From NCBI GenBank assembly GCA_027029065.1, contig JALVGO010000237.1:1-8495 (forward strand): a DNA stretch of 8,495 bases. The letters are read 5' to 3'. Source of the stretch: Sulfurovum sp. (lineage in GTDB: Bacteria > Campylobacterota > Campylobacteria > Campylobacterales > Sulfurovaceae). The stretch's first letter is position 1, and the number at the start of each line of letters is the position of its first letter. The notes beneath the pieces were generated by a model, which saw only the letters and a list, made by a program, of their open reading frames with translations, searched no databases and was not told where the DNA came from. A program made the position numbers and the translations under genes. This document shows positions 1 to 5,077 of the stretch, one piece after another.

Positions 1-210
1 CTTTTGTACCGTTACAATATGCATACCGGTATCTTTGGCACTCTGTGTGGCGGTGTTACCCTCAACAAAAAGTTTCCACAAAAGGGATTTTCTCTCTTGC
101 TTTGCCGGAGAGAATCTGCGTTTGCAGCGGCTGCATTTTCGCTGTTTATTGCCAAGCAGATAGGTATAGGGGTGGTTACAGTAGAGACAATGCATAGAGT
201 ATAATAGCAT
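1..210 (-). CDS. IS1595-like transposase, N-terminal part (runs off left edge)
   Basis: Reading the complement from position 210 gives 70 uninterrupted codons to the window edge. The peptide has two CxxC pairs (C8/C11 and C26/C29), the second followed by KRRFSP, which is the zinc ribbon that opens IS1595/IS1-type transposases. Residues 44-70 (LLWKLFVEGNTATQSAKDTG and onward) read as a helix-turn-helix for end recognition. The DDE catalytic domain would lie outside the window. The ATG at 210 is directly preceded by an in-frame TAA and has an AGGGA-like ribosome site about 5 nt away, so it is the likely start; the Met at 195 is an alternative. The gene diverges from the hyp operon. The terminal inverted repeat should fall between 211 and about 300, but it cannot be fixed with only one end visible. 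The family call is by motif memory, so the exact IS group is uncertain. Confidence 0.72.
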   Translation of the reverse strand, partial: MLLYSMHCLYCNHPYTYLLGNKQRKCSRCKRRFSPAKQERKSLLWKLFVEGNTATQSAKDTGMHIVTVQK

Positions 211-253
211 TTAGTCCCTAAAATAGAGTAGAAATTATTTTTTTAATGCCATC

Positions 254-287
254 TTAAATTTAAATGACTACTATTACTGAATATTCA
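254..287 (+). promoter_or_regulatory. Palindromic AT-rich leader of the nickel/hyp operon
   Basis: The only space for an operon promoter is 211-306, unless transcription enters from the transposase side. It contains two perfect 10-nt palindromes, TTAAATTTAA (254-263) and TGAATATTCA (278-287), with centres 24 nt apart. A T-run at 238-244 lies upstream. No convincing -35/-10 pair is visible. Paired palindromes ahead of a nickel-uptake gene could be a metal-regulator site, but AT-rich DNA makes short palindromes by chance, and no match to a NikR box is claimed. Confidence 0.22.
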
Positions 288-306
288 TTCACTTTAAAGG
301 CTGATT

Positions 307-948
307 ATGGAAATTTCACTGCTGCTTATTTTTTGGTATGGCATACTGCACGCATTTGGACCAGACCATTTAACGGCTATTGCAGATTTCTCAATCGGGA
401 AAGAGAAGTCCAAAACACTGCTGATCACTGTTTTGTTTGCCGTTGGGCATGGGTTGAGTCTTTTTCTTTTTGCCAAAGTACTGGAGATGTTTCCCTTGTC
501 GCATCATATATTGGAGTGGGGCGATCTCATCTCTGCAACGGTTATTATCGGTATGGGGGTATATTTGCTTTTCATGGTGGCAACAGATCGTATCCACCTC
601 AATAAACACATGCATGAGGGCAAAGAACATCTTCACATCTGGTTTGGAAAATCGCATGAACATGAAGAGGCAATCGTAGAAAGCTCTTCATTTACGATGG
701 GACTTCTCATGGGGGCGGGCGGTGTAAGAGGGATGCTCATTACCCTTGGCGCCGTAGGAAGCGGACATGTAGATTTTACGCTTGTGGCGGCATTTACGGC
801 AGGAGTGATGCTTATTTTTGTCAGTTTTGGTTTTGTTATTCTTTATATCAATGAGCATCTACTGGATTCACTAAGCAATGTGCGGCGTGTCTTTGCAACG
901 GCTGGTGTGATTTCGCTGATCGTCGGTAGCAATATACTATTAGGATAA
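307..948 (+). CDS. Ni2+/Co2+ permease, UreH/NiCoT-related, with His-rich loop
   Basis: This is a 213-residue integral membrane protein that probably imports nickel for hydrogenase assembly. The first helix carries HAFGPDH (residues 15-21), the HX4DH signature of nickel/cobalt permeases of the NiCoT/UreH/NicO superfamily; H15, D20 and H21 are the expected metal-path residues. A second conserved His sits in FAVGHG (H48). About six hydrophobic helices are visible (roughly 3-25, 37-59, 72-93, 128-150, 156-182, 193-212). The loop at 97-119 has seven His residues, likely a metal-collecting segment. The start is set by AAAGG at 296-300, 6 nt before the ATG. It is first in the operon and its stop is 11 nt before hypB. 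The protein is short for NiCoT (usually over 300 residues), which fits UreH-like forms better. The choice of Ni over Co is inferred from context. Confidence 0.85.
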   Translation: MEISLLLIFWYGILHAFGPDHLTAIADFSIGKEKSKTLLITVLFAVGHGLSLFLFAKVLEMFPLSHHILEWGDLISATVIIGMGVYLLFMVATDRIHLNKHMHEGKEHLHIWFGKSHEHEEAIVESSSFTMGLLMGAGGVRGMLITLGAVGSGHVDFTLVAAFTAGVMLIFVSFGFVILYINEHLLDSLSNVRRVFATAGVISLIVGSNILLG

Positions 949-959
949 AGGAGAGAAGA

Positions 960-1736
960 ATGTGTACAGAGTGCGGATGTAGTATCGGTGGAGCGGAGCA
1001 TACCCGTCACCACGAGCATCATCATCAAGAGAGTGAAGAGCATCAAAAGGCTCACGAACATTTGCATCACAACCCGCAGTTGAATGATGCCAAGACCATT
1101 TCGGTTATTCAAAAAATATTGGACAAGAATGACCATGAGGCAGATCACAACAGAGCCCATCTTGAAAAAGCAGGGGTGCTGGGGATCAACCTCATGAGCA
1201 GTCCCGGAAGCGGAAAAACCACACTATTGGAATACCTTGCCGATGTGGCGCCGTTCAGCTTCGGTGTGGTCGAAGGGGACTTGGAGACCAACCGTGATGC
1301 GGACAGGCTCAAAGCCAAAGGGATCCCTGCCATGCAGATACAGACAGGGAGTGCTTGTCATCTTGATGCTTTTATGGTGCACAAAGGGTTGCACGATATG
1401 CCGCTTGAGGAGATGGATGTCTGTTTTGTAGAGAATGTCGGTAACCTTGTCTGCCCCGCAAGCTATGATGTCGGCACACACCTGAACATCGTACTGGTAT
1501 CGGTACCCGAAGGGGAAGATAAGATCGCCAAATATCCTGTGATGTTCAGGCAAGCCGATCTGGTACTCATCACCAAAACAGATCTTCTGCCCTACTTCAA
1601 GTATGATATAGAGGCGGAGAAAAAAGAGGCAAGACGCATCAAACCCAATGTAGATATTCTTGAAGTCAATATCAACGATATAGACTCTATTAAAGCAGTA
1701 GCCGAGTGGATAGAATTTAAAAGAAAGATGCGATAA
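960..1736 (+). CDS. hypB: Hydrogenase nickel incorporation GTPase HypB
   Basis: HypB is a SIMIBI-class GTPase that, with HypA, delivers nickel to the hydrogenase large subunit in the cytoplasm. The N-terminus has C2, C5 and C7 in a CxxCxC arrangement, the high-affinity nickel site of many HypB proteins. It is followed by a His-rich stretch (residues 14-37, 11 His) that may store or buffer nickel. The P-loop SPGSGKTT is at 81-88, the switch region GDLETNRD at 106-113 and the guanine-specificity motif TKTD at 205-208. The metal site in the G domain is intact: C133-H134 in GSACHLDA and C165 in NLVCPA. At 258 residues it has a normal length. The ribosome site AAAGGAG (947-953) overlaps the stop of the permease gene and lies 6 nt from the ATG, so the two genes are tightly coupled. 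I see nothing broken. Confidence 0.97.
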   Translation: MCTECGCSIGGAEHTRHHEHHHQESEEHQKAHEHLHHNPQLNDAKTISVIQKILDKNDHEADHNRAHLEKAGVLGINLMSSPGSGKTTLLEYLADVAPFSFGVVEGDLETNRDADRLKAKGIPAMQIQTGSACHLDAFMVHKGLHDMPLEEMDVCFVENVGNLVCPASYDVGTHLNIVLVSVPEGEDKIAKYPVMFRQADLVLITKTDLLPYFKYDIEAEKKEARRIKPNVDILEVNINDIDSIKAVAEWIEFKRKMR

Positions 1737-1768
1737 CATTTTTTGTTGATTGAAAATTGAAAATGAAT

Positions 1769-1790
1769 GTAGGGTGCGTAATCACGCACC
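1769..1790 (+). repeat. REP-like GTAG hairpin between hypB and hypC
   Basis: GTAG (1769-1772) directly abuts a perfect 7-bp stem, GGTGCGT (1773-1779) and ACGCACC (1784-1790), with a 4-nt AATC loop. A GTAG foot beside a palindromic stem is the layout of REP sequences handled by REP-associated tyrosine transposases. It is followed by an A-rich run, not a T-run, so it is a poor terminator; it more likely affects mRNA stability or is a dispersed repeat. The same gap has a tandem TTGAAAA pair (1752-1765). Confidence 0.6.
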
Positions 1791-1811
1791 AAAAACAATA
1801 AAGGATTATGT

Positions 1812-2132
1812 ATGTGTTTATCAATTCCTAGCAAAGTTGTGAAAGTCTCGGAAGATAAAACGATGTGTACTGTTGATACGATGGGTGTGCAGCGAGAAGC
1901 CAATTTGATGATGATGGCGGATGATGAGGTGAAAGTGGGTGATTATGTATTGCTTCATATCGGTTTTGTGATGAACAAGATCGATGAAGCCGAAGCGCTT
2001 GCCTCCATAGAAACCTACAAAGAGATACTGGAACTGATGGATGAAGAGGAGCGCAGGCAGGCAATCCTTGAAGATGACAACTGTCCAAACCGCGGAAGTA
2101 GCGAGCAGGTAGTAGGTAGCGGTGAGCAGTGA
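1812..2132 (+). CDS. hypC: Hydrogenase maturation chaperone HypC
   Basis: HypC is a small chaperone that pairs with HypD to carry the Fe(CN)2CO unit and then docks on the immature large subunit. The protein opens with MCLSIP; Cys2, exposed after Met removal, is the iron-carrying residue and fixes the start at 1812. The ATG at 1808 is in another frame. AAAGGA (1800-1805) lies 6 nt upstream. The beta-barrel core with GDYVLLHIGF is at residues 43-52, followed by a helical region rich in Glu. At 106 residues it is longer than usual (about 75-100). The last 15 residues or so, after NCPNR, are low in complexity and encoded by a repetitive GTAG/GAGCAG stretch (2098-2129), so they look like a late addition. 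The stop is 1 nt before the preferred hypD start. Confidence 0.96.
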   Translation: MCLSIPSKVVKVSEDKTMCTVDTMGVQREANLMMMADDEVKVGDYVLLHIGFVMNKIDEAEALASIETYKEILELMDEEERRQAILEDDNCPNRGSSEQVVGSGEQ

Positions 2133-2133
2133 A

Positions 2134-3285
2134 ATGGCTGAACTTGAACTCAAAAACCTCTATGATGATTTTCGCGACGGTAAAACACTGCAGGCCTATG
2201 CCAAAATCATCGCCGAAGATGCAGCAAAGCTAAGCCGCACCATCAATATCATGGAGGTGTGCGGCGGGCATACCCATTCGATCATGAAGTACGGTATCCC
2301 GCAGCTGATGCCCAAAAACATCAACTTCATTCATGGTCCTGGATGTCCGGTCTGCATCATGCCAAAAGAGCGCATCGACCACGCCTATGTGTTGGCAATG
2401 CAGCCTGATGTCATCTTGGTAACCCTTGGGGATATGATCAAAGTGCCAGGAAGCAACGGCAGCTTGCAGGATGCGCGTGCCAAGGGGGCGGATGTGCGGT
2501 TCGTCTATTCGCCGATGGAGTGTCTCAAGATCGCCAAGGAGAACCCCGATAAAACGGTGATCTTCTTTGCGATCGGTTTTGAAACCACGACACCCATGAC
2601 AGCCGTGCTACTCGATCAGGTGATCAAACAGGGGATCGATAATATCCTCTTTCATATCAACCATGTCACTGTACCCGAAGTGATGGTTGAACTCATCGAC
2701 AGCAGAGATGAGCATGTAGACAGTTACAACAACCAGATCGATGCCTTTTTGGGGCCGAGTCATGTGAGCGTAATTGCCGGCAGCAAGATCTATGAGAAGT
2801 TCCCCAAAGAGTATGGTCGTCCGGTGGTTGTCAGTGGCTTTGAACCGGTAGATGTGATGGAGGGCATCAGTATGATCGTCAAGCAGTTTGTAGAGAACCG
2901 CTGTGCGCTTGAAGTGCAGTACAAAAGGGTGGTCAGCTATGAGGGTAACCTCAATGCCCAAAGGCTTATCAATACCTATTTTGACAAAGTTGATCTCTTT
3001 AGATGGCGTGGGCTTGGCAATGTACCCAAGAGTGGATTGAAGCTCAAAGATGCCTACGCCAACTATGATGTCGAGGTGCTTTACAAAGAGGTTCTGCCTC
3101 TGGCAGAGATAGAGGATCACAAGCTCTGTATCTGCGGCGATATCCTCAGAGGTATGGCAAAACCGCCTGAGTGTACCATTTTTGGTACGGCATGCAAGCC
3201 GACAACGCCTGTTGGCTCTTGTATGGTGAGCAGCGAAGGGGCGTGTGCGGCGTATTACAAGTATGGAAACCTTATCACTTCGTGA
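2134..3285 (+). CDS. hypD: Hydrogenase maturation iron-sulfur protein HypD
   Basis: HypD is the scaffold on which, with HypC, the Fe(CN)2CO group of the [NiFe] site is assembled. From the ATG it has 383 residues, close to the family norm. Signature motifs are complete: CGGHTH with C43, GPGCPVCI with C71 and C74 (the redox-active CxxC), and GFETTTP at 148-154. The C-terminal Cys cluster that holds the [4Fe-4S] centre includes C332, C334, C347, C354, C363 and C371, within motifs such as ICGDILRG and GSCMVSSEGACAA. Two starts are possible. A GTG at 2122 would overlap hypC by 11 nt. The ATG at 2134 has GGTGAG at 2121-2126, 7 nt upstream, and gives MAELELKN, which looks like related HypD N-termini, so I prefer it. 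Translation is probably coupled to hypC. Confidence 0.96.
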   Translation: MAELELKNLYDDFRDGKTLQAYAKIIAEDAAKLSRTINIMEVCGGHTHSIMKYGIPQLMPKNINFIHGPGCPVCIMPKERIDHAYVLAMQPDVILVTLGDMIKVPGSNGSLQDARAKGADVRFVYSPMECLKIAKENPDKTVIFFAIGFETTTPMTAVLLDQVIKQGIDNILFHINHVTVPEVMVELIDSRDEHVDSYNNQIDAFLGPSHVSVIAGSKIYEKFPKEYGRPVVVSGFEPVDVMEGISMIVKQFVENRCALEVQYKRVVSYEGNLNAQRLINTYFDKVDLFRWRGLGNVPKSGLKLKDAYANYDVEVLYKEVLPLAEIEDHKLCICGDILRGMAKPPECTIFGTACKPTTPVGSCMVSSEGACAAYYKYGNLITS

Positions 3286-3305
3286 AGAGTGAATAGTTTA
3301 TGTAT

Positions 3306-3327
3306 GCATTGCTGTGCAATGCTTTTA
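3306..3327 (+). terminator. Hairpin after hypD, possible weak terminator or attenuator
   Basis: GCATTGC (3306-3312) and GCAATGC (3316-3322) form a perfect 7-bp stem around a TGT loop, followed by TTTTA (3323-3327). The T-run is short and the stem is only moderately GC-rich, so at most partial termination is expected. A second smaller hairpin, GTGTG (3338-3342) with CACAC (3346-3350), follows just before the hypE ribosome site. The gap of 79 nt is the widest among the core hyp genes, so some modulation of hypE relative to hypD is possible. Confidence 0.4.
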
Positions 3328-3364
3328 TTTATTAAGGGTGTGAACCACACATTAGGGAGAGAAA

Positions 3365-4363
3365 ATGAACAAAACAATCACCATAGCCCACGGTAACGGC
3401 GGTGAAGAGAACAATGAACTCATCGCCGGTATCTTCTACAAACACTTTAAGAACGATATTCTCTCCAAGAGCGAGGATGCGGCAGTGCTGAATGTGGCTC
3501 ATGAGAATATCGTAATGTCAACAGACTCCTTTACTGTTTCGCCACTCTTCTTCCCAGGAGGCGACATCGGCAAATTGGCGGTCTGCGGCACCTGCAATGA
3601 CATAGCAATGATGGGGGCAAAACCTAAGTACTTAACCTGTTCCGTGATCATCGAAGAGGGTTTCTCGACACGCGAACTTGAAAAGATCGTCCGTTCCATG
3701 AAAAAGGAGTTGGAGATCAACGGCGCCATCATTGTCAGTGGCGATACCAAAGTCGTCCCCAAAGGCAGTGTGGACAAACTCTTTATCAATACGACGGGTA
3801 TAGGAGAGATCATGCAGCCGAGTATCTCCGCACACAATCTTAAAGAGGGGATGCGTGTTATCGTCAGCCGTGACATTGGCAGACACGGAGCAGCGATCTT
3901 TGCCACAAGGGAGGGCATCACCCTTGAGAGCACTCTGGAGACTGACTGCGCCTCGCTCTACCCGCAAGTCAAAGCCCTCATCGATGCGGGGGTAAAGATT
4001 GCAGCCATGCGTGATGCAACCCGAGGGGGCGTGGCAGCAGTACTGAACGAATGGGCAAAGACAAGTGAAGTCTGCATCGAGATCGATGAGGAGAAGATCC
4101 CAGTATCCGAGGAGGTGAGAGGCATTTGCGAAATGCTCGGCTTTGAGGCGGTCAATCTCGCCAATGAAGGCACATTTGTACTGGCTATCTTGCCAGAGGA
4201 TGAACCCAAAGCCATAGAGGTACTGCAACAGTTCCATGCAGATGCAACCGCTATAGGTACCGTAACGCATCAGCATGATGGCAAAGTGATCCTAAACTCC
4301 TCATGGGGAACCAAACGCTTTTTGGATCTGCCAACAGGCGAGTTGCTGCCTCGGATTTGCTAA
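3365..4363 (+). CDS. hypE: Carbamoyl dehydratase HypE
   Basis: HypE accepts a carbamoyl group from HypF on its C-terminal cysteine, dehydrates it with ATP to a thiocyanate, and passes cyanide to iron on HypC-HypD. The 332-residue protein ends in PRIC (329-332) with the essential terminal Cys in place. The N-terminal glycine motif AHGNGG is at 8-13. The PurM/AIR-synthase-like ATP fold is shown by SEDAAVL, the segment GDIGKLAVCGTCNDIAMMGA, the segment SGDTKVVPKGS, and the second-domain motif RDATRGGVAAVLNEWA. The ribosome site AGGGAGAG (3354-3361) is close to the ATG at 3365. HypF, its usual partner, is not in this window and must be encoded elsewhere. The stop codon sits just before the toxin-antitoxin promoter, so the native operon appears interrupted here. 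Confidence 0.97.
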   Translation: MNKTITIAHGNGGEENNELIAGIFYKHFKNDILSKSEDAAVLNVAHENIVMSTDSFTVSPLFFPGGDIGKLAVCGTCNDIAMMGAKPKYLTCSVIIEEGFSTRELEKIVRSMKKELEINGAIIVSGDTKVVPKGSVDKLFINTTGIGEIMQPSISAHNLKEGMRVIVSRDIGRHGAAIFATREGITLESTLETDCASLYPQVKALIDAGVKIAAMRDATRGGVAAVLNEWAKTSEVCIEIDEEKIPVSEEVRGICEMLGFEAVNLANEGTFVLAILPEDEPKAIEVLQQFHADATAIGTVTHQHDGKVILNSSWGTKRFLDLPTGELLPRIC

Positions 4364-4365
4364 TT

Positions 4366-4394
4366 TTGTCTGAATATGATATTATACATACAAT
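4366..4394 (+). promoter_or_regulatory. Predicted sigma70-type promoter of the toxin-antitoxin module
   Basis: TTGTCT (4366-4371), a 17-nt spacer and TACAAT (4389-4394) match the -35 consensus at 4 of 6 and the -10 consensus at 5 of 6 positions. The -10 lies inside the palindrome at 4382-4407, as expected for a promoter repressed by its own antitoxin. It lies directly after the hypE stop and could also drive hypX and hypA. This is a motif match only; a start of transcription has not been shown. Confidence 0.5.
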
Positions 4395-4407
4395 ATTATA
4401 TGTATAA
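4382..4407 (+). promoter_or_regulatory. 26-nt palindromic operator, likely antitoxin binding site
   Basis: Arms TTATACATA (4382-4390) and TATGTATAA (4399-4407) are exact inverted complements. The 8-nt centre contains AATATT, itself palindromic on the same axis, so only one base pair (4391/4398) breaks a full 26-nt symmetry. It overlaps the predicted -10 and ends beside the AAAAGGA ribosome site (4406-4412). Ribbon-helix-helix antitoxins commonly bind such dyads as dimers of dimers. The base composition is very AT-rich, so some symmetry may be chance, but the length makes that unlikely. Confidence 0.6.
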
Positions 4408-4418
4408 AAGGATATATA

Positions 4419-4667
4419 ATGACGATACGCAAGAACTTCCTGTTTGAAGAAGAGGTGGCAAAGCACCTTGAGGAGTTGGCTAAAGTGGAGGGAAAAACAC
4501 AAACCCAGATCGTGCAAGAGATGACCGAAGAGAGATATGGGCAGATACGCAAAAAAAAGAAGTTAGAAGCACTTGAGGCGCTCAAAGGCTCTCTTAGCGG
4601 TATGATTGGTGATGTTGACATCAAGAAAGCCAGAATGGATTATTTGACGGAAAAACATGGATACTAA
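4419..4667 (+). CDS. Antitoxin, probable ribbon-helix-helix DNA-binding protein
   Basis: This 82-residue protein lies directly upstream of, and overlaps by 11 nt, a PIN-domain gene, the standard order of a VapBC-like module. Its N-terminus (TIRKNFLF, residues 2-9) can form the beta-strand of a ribbon-helix-helix fold, followed by a charged helix (10-25), a short turn at GKTQ, and a second helix (27-43). The C-terminal half (45-82, with RKKKKLEALEALKGSLSG) is the likely toxin-wrapping tail. AAAAGGA (4406-4412) gives a good ribosome site 6 nt from the ATG. The fold is inferred from pattern and neighbourhood, not from a recognised family signature. A palindrome over its promoter suggests autoregulation. 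Confidence 0.75.
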   Translation: MTIRKNFLFEEEVAKHLEELAKVEGKTQTQIVQEMTEERYGQIRKKKKLEALEALKGSLSGMIGDVDIKKARMDYLTEKHGY

Positions 4668-5073
4668 AGTATATTTGGATACCAATATTATTTTGGATCT
4701 GTTTGACACAAAACGACATTTTAGCAAATCATCTATTGGACTGATTGATGAGCTGCTTCAGGAAGGATCGGATTTTTATATCAATTCCGACACATTGACC
4801 AACACCTTTTTTATACTAAAAAGTCGCAAAAAAGTATCACAAGAGGTAGCACTGGATGCACTCGAAAAGATCACAGCATTCTGTGAGGTTGTACCTGTGG
4901 AAAAAAGTGATGCACAAAAGGCGATCAACTTATGCAAAGATAGCAAAATGCCCTATATGGATTATGAAGATACTTTGCAATATGTATGTGCAAAGAAAAT
5001 GGGGGCTGATTTGATTGTAACTAACGATAAAGGGTTTGTTAGTTTGGATATTGAGACAAAGTGTACCCAATAA
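4657..5073 (+). CDS. PIN-domain RNase toxin (VapC-like)
   Basis: This 138-residue protein is predicted to be a metal-dependent endoribonuclease held inactive by the antitoxin just upstream. The PIN fold is clear: YLDTNIILDLF with D8 at the N-terminus, MDYEDTLQ with D102 and D105 in the middle, and TNDKGF with D124 near the C-terminus. The usual second acidic position is in SDTLTNTFFILKSR, where N49 replaces Glu; a TN-x-YY/FF-x-L form is, to my knowledge, common in one PIN subgroup (Pfam PIN_3-like), so activity is still plausible. The start overlaps the antitoxin stop (ATGGATACTAA), giving translational coupling; a weak GACGGA lies at 4646-4651. The stop is 4 nt before hypX. The module appears AT-richer than the hyp genes, which fits acquisition. 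The RNA target cannot be predicted. Confidence 0.86.
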   Translation: MDTKVYLDTNIILDLFDTKRHFSKSSIGLIDELLQEGSDFYINSDTLTNTFFILKSRKKVSQEVALDALEKITAFCEVVPVEKSDAQKAINLCKDSKMPYMDYEDTLQYVCAKKMGADLIVTNDKGFVSLDIETKCTQ

Positions 5074-5077
5074 AGCC

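Noticed and set aside
264..605. 113-codon open frame overlapping the permease gene
   Set aside because: It lies out of frame within a clear membrane transporter, has no ribosome site and a composition unlike a real protein.
1224..1739. 171-codon reverse-strand open frame opposite hypB
   Set aside because: hypB is unmistakable on the + strand; the reverse frame has no start signal and no motifs.
1752..1765. CRISPR-like or functional tandem repeat from TTGAAAA pairs
   Set aside because: There are only two short copies with no spacers; it is low-complexity AT-rich sequence.
5036..5077. Earlier in-frame start for hypX inside the toxin gene
   Set aside because: The 14 added residues have no family similarity and lie within toxin coding sequence; MKILLLVTAFNS is the typical beginning.
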